Translations under genes and position numbers: made by a program
Part shown: in pieces, positions 1-7,669 of the stretch
How the letters are laid out: every line of letters begins with the position of its first letter
Position numbering within the stretch: position 1 is the stretch's first letter
Notes under the pieces: generated by a model
The model's database searches: none
The model's input: only the letters and a program-made list of their open reading frames with translations
Told to the model about the DNA's origin: nothing
Origin: Rubrivivax sp.
GTDB taxonomy: Bacteria > Pseudomonadota > Gammaproteobacteria > Burkholderiales > Burkholderiaceae_C
NCBI GenBank assembly: GCA_030653385.1
Contig: JAURZM010000025.1
Coordinates: 1 to 64,000, forward strand
DNA: 64,000 nucleotides
Direction of reading: 5' to 3'

Positions 1-80
1 CCATGAGTACATGGCCCAACCGGAGGGCCTCCGGCGGCCCCTGCGGGGGGGCTGGAAGAGAGGAAGTCCGAACCCAAGAC

Positions 81-103
81 AGTCAGGCCAACCCGGTCTG
101 ACT
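81..103 (-). terminator. Possible hairpin downstream of the DUF4397-like lipoprotein
   Basis: A 9-bp inverted repeat (81-89 against 95-103, one G:T pair, 5-nt loop) lies just past the stop codon of the minus-strand lipoprotein gene. No T-run follows it on the minus strand, so it may be a weak terminator or an mRNA-end stabilising hairpin. The rest of bases 1-137 shows no gene. Confidence 0.3.
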
Positions 104-137
104 CAAGCCAACAGGCCTCCTCGAAACCCGGTGCGGT

Positions 138-719
138 TCAGCCGGCGGCCGTGACACGCAGGCGCCAGTTGGCGCTGTCGACGGTGATCCAACTGCCCAA
201 GGTGCCAAAAGCCGCGCCCGCCTGCACCGGCACGGCACCGCTCAACGGCTCGTCGCCGGTGGTCAGATAAATGTCCAGTGCACCGGCGTCTGATGCCGTG
301 TTCAGCACACGCAGCAGCGCGCGGCCGGTGTCGGGTGCCGAGATGTTGTCGTCCAGCAGCGCATGGCGCAAGGCACCCGCGCCGCCGTAGGCCAGCACCG
401 TGTAGAACTTCCTGGCCGACAACGAAGGGGTGAAGCTGAGCAGCGCGGTGGCCGAGCCGACGCTGCTGACGCTGGTGCGGGTGTCGTCGGGGTCGATCTC
501 GACATAGCCCGCGCTGCCGCCGTAGTTGACGCCACCTTGGCGAAGCTGGTCATCGACCCGCAGATCCAGTTGCGCATAACCCGAGCTGGCGTTCACCAGC
601 CGCAGCTGCGCCTTGGTGCGGTCGGTGCCCCCGCCGCAGGCGGCGAGCGCCAGACCCAGGGCCAGGCCCATCGCCAGGGCCATCCAGCGCCGCCGGGCGG
701 CCGTTTCACGTTTGTTCAT
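138..719 (-). CDS. DUF4397-like domain lipoprotein
   Basis: 193 residues from the ATG at 719, which has an AGGGGA Shine-Dalgarno sequence just upstream; a TTG immediately before it would add one residue. The N-terminus is a lipoprotein signal: basic residues, a hydrophobic run rich in Ala/Leu, then the lipobox LALAAC with the cysteine near residue 28. The mature part begins LRLVNASSGYAQLDLRVD and continues with a second repeat-like segment around LLRVLNTASDAGALDIYL. Both resemble the beta-sandwich repeats of DUF4397 proteins. It is predicted to be a cell-envelope lipoprotein of unknown function, slightly shorter than usual for the family. The next gene upstream on the same strand ends 33 bp away, so the two may be co-transcribed. 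Confidence 0.75.
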   Translation of the reverse strand: MNKRETAARRRWMALAMGLALGLALAACGGGTDRTKAQLRLVNASSGYAQLDLRVDDQLRQGGVNYGGSAGYVEIDPDDTRTSVSSVGSATALLSFTPSLSARKFYTVLAYGGAGALRHALLDDNISAPDTGRALLRVLNTASDAGALDIYLTTGDEPLSGAVPVQAGAAFGTLGSWITVDSANWRLRVTAAG

Positions 720-752
720 CAAGTCCCCTGGCCCATCACGGCAAGGGCAGCA

Positions 753-1064
753 TCATGCCTGTGAGCGCACACCCGCTTGTGGCCAGGTTTCGTCCGGGTG
801 CCAATTGCGCAGCTGGAAGTCCAGCCAGTCGGCCAGCGGCGCCTGTGCCATCACGGCCGCGGCGGTGTGTTCTGCGTGTTCGCACACCAGCAGACCGCGC
901 TCGAGTTCGTGGCTGGAATCGAACCAGCCGCAGGCCGGTGGCTGCTGCTCTTCTTCTGCCGCCGCCGTGCGCAGCCGTCGAACCGGGGGGCGACAGCGCC
1001 CCGGGCTTGGGCGCTTGAGCAGCGACAGCAGACACGCAGACAGACGGGACGGCAGCTGGAACAT
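753..1064 (-). CDS. Small conserved hypothetical protein
   Basis: 103 residues, with a GAGGAG ribosome binding site 7 nt before the ATG. There is no clear membrane segment. The conserved-looking core is GWFDSSHELERGLLVCEH followed by PLADWLDFQLRNW, a pattern I recall from short uncharacterised betaproteobacterial proteins. Function is unknown. It lies between the NnrU-like gene and the DUF4397-like lipoprotein on the same strand. Several overlapping frames are open here because of high GC; this frame was chosen for its start signal and its conserved core. Confidence 0.6.
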   Translation of the reverse strand: MFQLPSRLSACLLSLLKRPSPGRCRPPVRRLRTAAAEEEQQPPACGWFDSSHELERGLLVCEHAEHTAAAVMAQAPLADWLDFQLRNWHPDETWPQAGVRSQA

Positions 1065-1158
1065 GGCGGGCTCCTCGATTCAGAGGGCCTCATGCTCGGG
1101 CGCAGCGGCAGCCGCGACCATCGCCACACGGCGGGAACGGCGGGGGCCCCTGAGCGAT

Positions 1159-1178
1159 GGCCCCCCGCCGGGGGGTCC
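1159..1178 (-). terminator. GC-rich hairpin after the NnrU-like gene
   Basis: Six Cs (1161-1166) pair with six Gs (1170-1175) across a 3-nt GCC loop, with a possible GG/CC extension on both sides. It sits 25 bp downstream of the minus-strand NnrU-like stop codon. It lacks a T-tract, so termination is only inferred. Confidence 0.35.
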
Positions 1179-1200
1179 GCTCATCGGATCGCCGTCAGGT

Positions 1201-1779
1201 TCAGCCGAAAGGCCGCACGCCGATCAGGACAGCATGCGCCCAAAGCGCAAACACGACCCAGGCCACGACACCGACCACCACCGCCACCAGCGTCGGGCCC
1301 AGGCGGCCGGGTGCGGGAAGCGCGCCGCTGACGCGGTCACGCCCACGTGCCGCACGGAAGCTCAGCACCGCCCAGACCAGGAAGCTGCCAAACAGCACCA
1401 CGTCGGCCAGCATGCCGTTGGACAGCAAGTGAGCCAAGGCCCAGATCTTCACACCCAGCACCATCGGGTGCCTGAGCTTCGCCTTGATGCTGTTGGCCGG
1501 CAGCTGCGACGCGGCCAACATCACGAAGGCCGGCAGCGTGAGCAAGGCGGCCAGATGGCGCGTCCACACCGGCGGCACCCACAGCAGCACCGGCTGCTGG
1601 CGCGCCAGGCCGTAACCCCAGACGATGAGCACCAGGCCCAGCAGCGAAAGCAGCGAATACACGCCCTTGAACGGACCTTCGCCCAGGCGTGCACGCACGC
1701 CGGTGCGCCAGTCCTCGGCAAAGATGCGCACCGAATGCACACCCAGGAACAACACCAGGCCAAGGATCAGGACGGTCAT
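1201..1779 (-). CDS. NnrU family integral membrane protein
   Basis: 192 residues from the ATG at 1779; a longer in-frame extension upstream looks non-coding. About six hydrophobic segments fill the protein. Family-like motifs are GVHSVRIFAEDWR near the N-terminus and RHPMVLGVKIWALAHLLSNG in the middle, with conserved histidines. NnrU was named for a gene linked to nitric-oxide metabolism in denitrifiers, and some relatives resemble heme-handling isomerases, but the biochemical role in this organism is unknown. No denitrification genes are nearby. It is divergent from the polyamine-binding protein across a 201-bp gap. Confidence 0.8.
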   Translation of the reverse strand: MTVLILGLVLFLGVHSVRIFAEDWRTGVRARLGEGPFKGVYSLLSLLGLVLIVWGYGLARQQPVLLWVPPVWTRHLAALLTLPAFVMLAASQLPANSIKAKLRHPMVLGVKIWALAHLLSNGMLADVVLFGSFLVWAVLSFRAARGRDRVSGALPAPGRLGPTLVAVVVGVVAWVVFALWAHAVLIGVRPFG

Positions 1780-1980
1780 GGGTCGAACTCCGGACAAGGA
1801 CGGTGGCCAGATTGTGGCGCCGCGCTGCTGATGACCAAAACCCGCGCGCCGGTGCACGGCTTCGGGCCGCGCTCAACCCTGCCAGGCAACGGATTTGGGG
1901 GGTGTCGGCCACAATCCGCGCTGGTCCGTTTATTGCCGGTTCCCATGCATCTCGAGCAACCCGTGAAGGAAGCCCCTGCC

Positions 1981-3129
1981 ATGTCCAAGCCCGCCCCTCT
2001 GGCCCCTGCGCCTCGCATGGCCCGCACGTTCGTCGCGCTGGGCCTCGCCGCCGCAGCGGTGGCTGCCACTTCGCCCGCCTGGGCCCAAGCCAACGAGCCC
2101 AAGGTGCTGAACATCTACAACTGGTCGGACTACATTGCCGACGACACCATCAAGAACTTCGAAAAAGCCACCGGCATCAAGGTGCGCTACGACAACTACG
2201 ACAACAACGAGATCCTGCAGGCCAAGCTGGTGGCCGGCAAGACCGGCTACGACATCGTGGTGCCCAGCGCCCACTTCGCCAAGACGCAGATCCAGGGCGG
2301 CCTTTACCAGAAGCTGGACCGCGCCCAGCTCAGCAACTGGGGCAACCTCGACCCCGCGCTGCTGGAAAAGCTGGCCGGCATCGACCCCGGCAACGAACAC
2401 CTGGTGACCTGGATGTGGGGTTACGTCACGGTGGGCATCAACGCCGGCAAGGTGAAGGCGGCGCTGGGCAATATGCCGATGCCGGCCAACGCCTGGGACC
2501 TGATCTTCAAGCCCGAGTACGCCGGCAAGCTGAAGGGCTGCGGCATCAACATGCTCGACTCGGCCAGCGAAGTGATGCCGGTGGCCATGATCTACGCCGG
2601 CAAGGACCCCTACAGCAAGGTCACCAAGGACTACGACGCCGCGCGCGACGTGCTGAAGGCGGCACGGCCCTTCGTCACGCGCTTCTCCTCGTCGGGCTAC
2701 ATCAACGACATGGCCGCCGGCCAGCTGTGCGTGGTGATGGGTTATTCAGGCGACATCAACATCGCCCGCGCGCGTGCCATCGAAACCAAGAGCGGCCACG
2801 ACATCCAGGCACTGATCCCGCCCAGCGGCGCCACGCTGTTCTTCGACACCATGGCCATTCCCAAGGACGCCAAGAACGTCAAGAACGCGCACCTCTTCAT
2901 CAACTACATCCTGCAGCCCGAGGTGCACGCCAGCCTGACCAACAAGGTCTTCTACGCCAACCCCAACCTGGCGTCGAAGAAGTTCGTGAAGAAGGACGTG
3001 GCCGAAAACCCCACCATCTTCCCGAGCGCCGCCGACATCAAGAAGCTGACCACACCCGACGCGGTGCCGCAGGACATCCGGCGTGTGCAGACACGGCTGT
3101 TCACCAGCTTCAAGGCCAACACCCGATAA
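1981..3129 (+). CDS. potF: Periplasmic polyamine (putrescine-type) binding protein
   Basis: 382 residues from the ATG at 1981, preceded by GAAGGAAG about 7-14 nt upstream. A Sec signal peptide (residues about 13-38, ending PAWAQA) is followed by LNIYNWSDYIADDTIKNFEK, the hallmark start of PotD/PotF solute-binding proteins. The full two-lobe domain is present, with late motifs such as VVMGYSGDINIA and HLFINYILQPEVHASLTN. It should bind putrescine or a related polyamine in the periplasm for an ABC importer. No ATPase or permease genes (potGHI) are adjacent, so it is an orphan here. The following gene encodes an ornithine-cyclodeaminase-family protein. Confidence 0.88.
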   Translation: MSKPAPLAPAPRMARTFVALGLAAAAVAATSPAWAQANEPKVLNIYNWSDYIADDTIKNFEKATGIKVRYDNYDNNEILQAKLVAGKTGYDIVVPSAHFAKTQIQGGLYQKLDRAQLSNWGNLDPALLEKLAGIDPGNEHLVTWMWGYVTVGINAGKVKAALGNMPMPANAWDLIFKPEYAGKLKGCGINMLDSASEVMPVAMIYAGKDPYSKVTKDYDAARDVLKAARPFVTRFSSSGYINDMAAGQLCVVMGYSGDINIARARAIETKSGHDIQALIPPSGATLFFDTMAIPKDAKNVKNAHLFINYILQPEVHASLTNKVFYANPNLASKKFVKKDVAENPTIFPSAADIKKLTTPDAVPQDIRRVQTRLFTSFKANTR

Positions 3130-3185
3130 ACCAAGTAGGCCGGGACCAGACCCAACGCGGCAGCCCCGCCTTCACCGTCGCGCAC

Positions 3186-4130
3186 GTGTTGCACTTCGAC
3201 GCCCAGGCCGTCCGCAACGCGCTGCCCTGGCCCACGCTGGTGGCGGCGTTGGGGCAGGCTTTCATCGACGGCTGCGAGGTGCCCACGCGCCACCCGCACA
3301 GCCTCGGCGAAGCCGGCACGGTGCTGTTGATGCCGGCCTGGCGCACGGGCGGCTGCCTGGGCGTGAAGACGGTGACCATCTTCCCGGGCAACGGCACGCT
3401 GGGCCTGCCTGGCGTGCATGCCAGTTATGCACTCTTCAGCGCCCGCACGGGCGTGCCGCTGGCGGTGCTGGACGGCACCGAGCTCACGGCGCGCCGCACC
3501 GCTGCGGCCTCGGCGCTGGCGGCCAGCTTCCTGGCACGGGAGGATTCGAGCCGTCTGCTGCTGGTCGGTGCGGGCCGCGTCGCTGGGCTGTTGCCGGCGG
3601 CCATGCGCAGCGTGCGGCCGGGTCTGCAAGAGGTCTGGGTATGGGCGCGGCGAGCCGAAGCGGCACGGGCGCTGGCCCGACAGTTGTGTTCGGAAGGCTT
3701 CGATGCGTCTGTCGCCGACGACCTGGCCAGCGCCGTGCCGCAGGCTCACGTCGTGAGCTGCGCCACCATGACTACGCAGGCACTGGTGCAAGGCAAATGG
3801 CTGGCGCCGGGCACGCACCTGGACCTGATCGGCGGCTTCACCCCCACGATGCGTGAAGCCGACGGCATCTGCCTGGCCCGCAGCCGCGTCTTTGTCGACA
3901 CCGACGAAGCGCTGTCCAAGGCCGGCGACCTGCTGCAGGCCATCAGCGAAGGCCACTTCCTGCCCGCCAACTTGCAGGGCACGCTTGGCACGCTGTGCCG
4001 CGCGCAGGCCACGGGCCGACGCAGCGCAGAAGAGATCACGCTCTTCAAGAGTGTGGGCAGCGCACTCGAAGACCTGGCTGCCGCTGAAATGGTGTGGCGC
4101 GCCGCTGATAATCCGCCCCACTCAGCCTGA
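3186..4130 (+). CDS. Ornithine cyclodeaminase / mu-crystallin family protein
   Basis: 314 residues from the GTG at 3186; no ATG and no clear Shine-Dalgarno sequence are visible, so the start is uncertain by a few codons. The family layout is intact: an N-terminal half with GCLGVKTVTIFPGN and LDGTELTARRTAAASALA, then a Rossmann segment LLLVGAGRVAG, and a C-terminal FKSVGSALEDLAAAEMV typical of the family. Members include NAD(P)-dependent ornithine cyclodeaminase, ketimine reductases and related imine dehydrogenases; the substrate cannot be assigned from sequence alone. It begins 57 bp after the polyamine-binding protein on the same strand, suggesting a link to basic amino acid or polyamine use. 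Confidence 0.85.
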   Translation: MLHFDAQAVRNALPWPTLVAALGQAFIDGCEVPTRHPHSLGEAGTVLLMPAWRTGGCLGVKTVTIFPGNGTLGLPGVHASYALFSARTGVPLAVLDGTELTARRTAAASALAASFLAREDSSRLLLVGAGRVAGLLPAAMRSVRPGLQEVWVWARRAEAARALARQLCSEGFDASVADDLASAVPQAHVVSCATMTTQALVQGKWLAPGTHLDLIGGFTPTMREADGICLARSRVFVDTDEALSKAGDLLQAISEGHFLPANLQGTLGTLCRAQATGRRSAEEITLFKSVGSALEDLAAAEMVWRAADNPPHSA

Positions 4131-4143
4131 GACCGTCGCCACC

Positions 4144-4617
4144 ATGTTCAAGTTTTTCATTCTGCCCGTCGTGGTGATTGCCGGGTTGCTGACCGCCTGG
4201 ATCTGGGTCGCCCTGCAGTGGAGCTACTCCACCGGCGAACGTGCGGGCTGGGTGCAGAAGCTGTCCAACAAGGGCTGGCTGTGCAAGACCTGGGAAGGCG
4301 AACTGGCGCTGGTGTCACTGCCCGGCAGCACGGCCGAGAAGTTCTACTTCACGGTGCGCGACGAGCAGGTGGCGCAGAAGCTGGCCACCAGCATCGGCAA
4401 GCGCGTGGCGCTGCACTACGAAGAGAAGGTCGGCCTGCCGACCAGCTGCTTCGGTGAGACCCGCCACTACGTGACGGGCATGACGCTGTCCGACGAAATC
4501 CCCATCGGCCCGGGCGTGATCGTCAACACACCCAGTGGCAATGCGGCAGCGGCTGCAGCAGCCGCGGCAGCCGCCTCTGCCGCCTCTGCCACCGCTGCAT
4601 CCGCCGCCTCCCGCTGA
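4144..4617 (+). CDS. Conserved small membrane-anchored protein with poly-Ala tail
   Basis: 157 residues. One N-terminal transmembrane segment (residues about 4-27, FFILPVVVIAGLLTAWIWVA) precedes a soluble domain containing WSYSTGERAGWVQKLSNKGW, LCKTWEGELALV and EKFYFTVRDE. I recall similar betaproteobacterial proteins that are sometimes mislabelled 6-phosphogluconate dehydrogenase; no such enzyme domain is visible. The last 30 or so residues are almost only Ala and Ser and look like a repeat-driven extension. It starts 13 bp after the cyclodeaminase-family gene and is probably co-transcribed. Function unknown. Confidence 0.75.
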   Translation: MFKFFILPVVVIAGLLTAWIWVALQWSYSTGERAGWVQKLSNKGWLCKTWEGELALVSLPGSTAEKFYFTVRDEQVAQKLATSIGKRVALHYEEKVGLPTSCFGETRHYVTGMTLSDEIPIGPGVIVNTPSGNAAAAAAAAAAASAASATAASAASR

Positions 4618-4652
4618 CCAGGGGGAGCGGCGAAGCCGCTCCGGGGGTGGTC
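4616..4652. terminator. Palindromic bidirectional terminator between convergent genes
   Basis: A perfect 8-bp stem (4624-4631 with 4635-4642) around a GAA loop is nested in an outer GACCA/TGGTC repeat. It fills the 33-bp gap between the convergent small membrane protein gene and the acyl-CoA synthetase gene. There is no strong T-run on either strand, but position and symmetry suit a shared transcription end. Confidence 0.5.
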
Positions 4653-6348
4653 AAGTCTTGAACCAGATCACCTTCTTGCGCATGCCCACCCAGGCGTCGT
4701 AGTTCTTCGCAAACAGGTCTTCGATGCGGTTGCGCTTGACCTTGAAGGTGGGCGTGATCAGGTCGTTGTCCACCGTCCAGGCTTCGGCGGTGACCACCAG
4801 GCAGTCCAGCTGCTCGTGCGGGTCGAGCGTTTCGTTGATGGTCTTGATGTGCTCGGTCAGCGAAGCTTCCAGCTCGGCCTTGCCTTCGGCCGTGCCGGCC
4901 TTTTTGGCGGCGTCGATGTTCAGCATCGCCAGCGCCAGCGGCTGGCCCAGGTTGGCACCCGTCACGCAGCAGGCCTCGATGGCGTTGTGCATGACCAGCT
5001 TGTCCTCGATGGGCGCGGGCGCGACGTACTTGCCCTTGCTGGTCTTGAACAGGTCCTTCACGCGGCCGGTGATCTTCAGGTTGCCTTCGCTGTCGAGTGC
5101 GCCCTTGTCTCCCGTCCGCAGCCAGCCGTCAGCGGTGAAGGCCTGCTGCGTGAGCTCGGGCTCTTTGAAGTAACCCAGCATCAGGCAGGGTGCCTTCATC
5201 TGGATTTCGCTGCTCACCGGGTCCAGGCGGCTTTGCACACCGTCATAGGGCAGGCCCACGGTGCCGGGGCGCTGTTTGCCGGGCAGCGTGGCGTGGCTGA
5301 CGCCGCAGTTTTCGGTCATGCCGTAGACCTCGACCAGGTCCAGCCCCAACTTGTTGTACCAGCGCAGCAGGTCAGGCGGCATGGGCGCCGCACCGCCGGC
5401 AGCAAAGGTGCATTCCTGCAGGCCCAGCGCGGTCAGGATCTTCTTGCGCACGATGCCGCCCAGGATGGGGATCTTCAGCAGCGTGTCCAGCTTCTTCGGC
5501 GGCATCTTGGCGCCAATGCCCTGCTGGAACTTGACCCACAGACGTGGCACGCTGAAAAACACCGTCGGCTTGGCGCGTTGCAGGTCCAGCGTGAAGGTGT
5601 CCAGGCTCTCGGCAAAGTAGACCTGCATGCCGGTGGCGATGAGGCCGTGTTCGACCAGCGTGCGTTCGGCCACGTGCGACAGCGGCAGGTAGCTCAGCAT
5701 GCGCGCGCTGTTGTTGATGGCCGGCACACGCTTCAGGCCGCTCTGCACGCCCCAGGCAAAGGTGCCGAAGCTGTGCATCACGCCCTTGGGCGCGCCGGTG
5801 GTGCCGCTGGTGTACATGATGGTGGCCAGCTCGTCGGCGTCGCGCAGCGGGTTGCCCTTCAGCGGCTCGGTCTTGGCGATGATGCTGTCCCAGGGGGTGT
5901 AGCTCTTGGCCGCGTCCGGTGGCGCCAGCGGCAGGCTGATGCAGGTCATGCCCGCAGGGATGCCGGGTTTCATGCCTTCCCATCCGTCGAGCTTGCCCAC
6001 GAAGAGCAACTTGGCTTCGCTGTGTTCCAGGATCTGGCGGATGGTGCCGGCGGCCAGCGTGGGATACAGCGGCACCGAGACGAAGCCGCCGATCCAGATC
6101 GCAAAGTCCGCCATCAGCCAGTGGGCAGTGTTCTTGGACAGCAACGCCACCTTGTCGCCGGGCTGCAGGCCCAGGCTCTGCAGGTGCGCGGCCATGCGGC
6201 GCGACTGGTCCATGACCTGGCGCCAGGTGAAAGTGACCACCTGCCCACCGCCCAGCGGCTGGGTGAACAGCACGCGGTCGGGGCTGGTTTTTTCCCAGTG
6301 GTACAGGCGCTGCAGAGCCAGCGCATCGGCGGAAACGATCGAAGCCAT
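4651..6348 (-). CDS. Long-chain fatty-acid--CoA ligase (AMP-forming)
   Basis: 565 residues, an adenylate-forming enzyme that activates fatty acids with ATP and CoA. The P-loop motif YTSGTTGAPKG is at about residues 179-189, followed by VEVYGMTEN (A5), GWLRTGDKGALDSEGNLKI (A7/A8), GRVKDLFKTSKGKYVAPAPI with the A8 Arg and a hinge region, and a C-terminal lysine region. The overall shape matches the eukaryote-like long-chain acyl-CoA synthetases of Gram-negative bacteria (FadD15/AMP-dependent synthetase type) rather than E. coli FadD. It is convergent with the upstream block and stands alone on its strand. Confidence 0.88.
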   Translation of the reverse strand: MASIVSADALALQRLYHWEKTSPDRVLFTQPLGGGQVVTFTWRQVMDQSRRMAAHLQSLGLQPGDKVALLSKNTAHWLMADFAIWIGGFVSVPLYPTLAAGTIRQILEHSEAKLLFVGKLDGWEGMKPGIPAGMTCISLPLAPPDAAKSYTPWDSIIAKTEPLKGNPLRDADELATIMYTSGTTGAPKGVMHSFGTFAWGVQSGLKRVPAINNSARMLSYLPLSHVAERTLVEHGLIATGMQVYFAESLDTFTLDLQRAKPTVFFSVPRLWVKFQQGIGAKMPPKKLDTLLKIPILGGIVRKKILTALGLQECTFAAGGAAPMPPDLLRWYNKLGLDLVEVYGMTENCGVSHATLPGKQRPGTVGLPYDGVQSRLDPVSSEIQMKAPCLMLGYFKEPELTQQAFTADGWLRTGDKGALDSEGNLKITGRVKDLFKTSKGKYVAPAPIEDKLVMHNAIEACCVTGANLGQPLALAMLNIDAAKKAGTAEGKAELEASLTEHIKTINETLDPHEQLDCLVVTAEAWTVDNDLITPTFKVKRNRIEDLFAKNYDAWVGMRKKVIWFKT

Positions 6349-6485
6349 GGGTGTCCCTCGCCCTTTTGCGGGCTTGTCCGGTTGCAGAGTGAGACGGGAG
6401 GGTACCGAAGGCGGGCCGCCCTTGACAGGGGGCTTTCCTCAGGCGGAGCAGGGTCAGGCGCGGCCTGCTGGGGCCGGACAGGCGG

Positions 6486-7307
6486 TCACTGGCGCGAGTT
6501 GGCCGCGGTGGCTTCCATCTGTTCGCGCACCTGGCGCAGCGCGCGCAGCACCAGCTCGGGCTCCAGGTCGGCCTGCGGCGCCACCGACAGCGATACCGCG
6601 TCCAGCGTCTCGGGCGCGGTTTCCAGGGCATGCGCCAGCACCGACAGCGCGCAGATGCTGCGTTTGGCCGGCAGCGGCGGCAACTGGCCGGTGGCCTGCG
6701 CCTGCACGTGGTGGCGCACGCTGGACACCGCCGCGGCACCCAGGCCCCAGCTTTCGCACAGCGCGGCGCCCAGCGCATCGTGGCTGACGCCGAAACCGGT
6801 GTGTTCCAGCATCACCAGTTCGGCGTCGCCAGGGGCGGCGCGCAGCATGGCGCGGTAGTGGTCGGGCGCATGTTTGAACAGCACCGCCTTGCCACATTCT
6901 TCGAACAGGCCCGCCGAGTGGGCGGCCCAGCCGTCCAGGTCCAGCCGCTGGGCCAGGCGGCCCATCAGCATGCCGCGCCAGGCGGCACGGCGCCAGATCG
7001 GGTCCAGCTCGGGTGTGGGCGGGAAAGCGGCGCGCAGGCCCATCTCGAAAGTGATCGCCGCCACCTCGCGCATGCCCAGGTAGGTGATGGCCTGGTGCAC
7101 GCTTTGCACCCGGCCCTTCAGGCCGTAGAGCGACGAGTTCACCGCCTTCATCACCGCAGCCGCCAACGCCATGTCAACTTCGATCAGCGTCGAGGCGGCC
7201 TGCAGGTTGATGGTGTCCTCGGCCAGCAGCAGCGACAGTTCCAGCAGCGACTGCGGCTGCGAAGGAATGTCGATGTCCAATTTGCGCAGTTCGGGGTTCA
7301 CGGACAT
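6486..7307 (-). CDS. HDOD domain protein
   Basis: 273 residues from the ATG at 7307 (MSVNPELRKLDIDIPSQPQ); an ATG 24 bp upstream at 7331 is an alternative because AGGA lies just before it. The HDOD domain spans about residues 20-210, with SLLLAEDTINLQAASTLIEVD, VNSSLYGLKGRVQSVHQAI and YLGMREVAAI as family features. HDOD proteins are regulatory relatives of HD hydrolases that lack the metal-binding residues; this one carries no attached EAL, GGDEF or receiver domain. A role in signalling or stress regulation is inferred only from the family. It is transcribed away from the GMC/MarC pair. Confidence 0.82.
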   Translation of the reverse strand: MSVNPELRKLDIDIPSQPQSLLELSLLLAEDTINLQAASTLIEVDMALAAAVMKAVNSSLYGLKGRVQSVHQAITYLGMREVAAITFEMGLRAAFPPTPELDPIWRRAAWRGMLMGRLAQRLDLDGWAAHSAGLFEECGKAVLFKHAPDHYRAMLRAAPGDAELVMLEHTGFGVSHDALGAALCESWGLGAAAVSSVRHHVQAQATGQLPPLPAKRSICALSVLAHALETAPETLDAVSLSVAPQADLEPELVLRALRQVREQMEATAANSRQ

Positions 7308-7331
7308 GGGGCGGCCAGGCAGGGGGGACAT

Positions 7332-7669
7332 TCATCCTAGACCCGCGCCTGCTGCAGCGGCGGCCGAAAACCCGGAGCGAAAGGGTGTTGTTCCACCGGT
7401 GCGGTGAACAAATGTGTCGTGGCTGGCAAGTCACCCGGCAAGCGCGGCACGACAAAAAGAAAAGCGCCCCAACTGCGGCGCTTGTGAATCCTGCCAGCCT
7501 GGTGCGCAAAACGCCCGGCCGATCGATGGGTTGGTGCGGTTCCCCGACTGTTCTGGCGTCGGGTGGTGCCTGTCGTCTCCTCTGGCCTCCGCCGAAGGAC
7601 CGGGCTTGAGCACACGTTCCAACGGGAGTGGGCGGAATGTAACCATCGTCACACCGCCCGGTATCCGGA
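7332..7669. other. Gene-free interval between the HDOD and GMC genes
   Basis: 338 bp with no convincing coding frame. It contains the GMC transcription terminator (7452-7483) and must also carry the HDOD promoter, although no clear -35/-10 pair stands out. Confidence 0.5.
7452..7483 (-). terminator. Rho-independent terminator for the marC-GMC unit
   Basis: A 7-bp stem (AAGCGCC at 7462-7468 with GGCGCTT at 7477-7483) is followed on the minus strand by TTTCTTTTTG. It lies about 190 bp downstream of the GMC stop codon. Confidence 0.65.

Noticed and set aside
60..75. GAGGAAGTCCG resembling the conserved GAGGAAAGTCC of RNase P RNA (rnpB).
   Set aside because: One base of the core is missing, the rest of the expected conserved blocks is absent, and a lipoprotein gene begins on the opposite strand within 70 bp.
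613..1980. Long open frame upstream of the polyamine-binding protein start.
   Set aside because: It runs through a high-GC region opposite two better-supported genes, has unnatural composition, and a signal peptide starts only at residue 457 of that frame.
1689..3185. Open frame upstream of the cyclodeaminase start.
   Set aside because: It is a shadow of potF with Arg/Gln-rich low-complexity translation; the family N-terminus begins at 3186.
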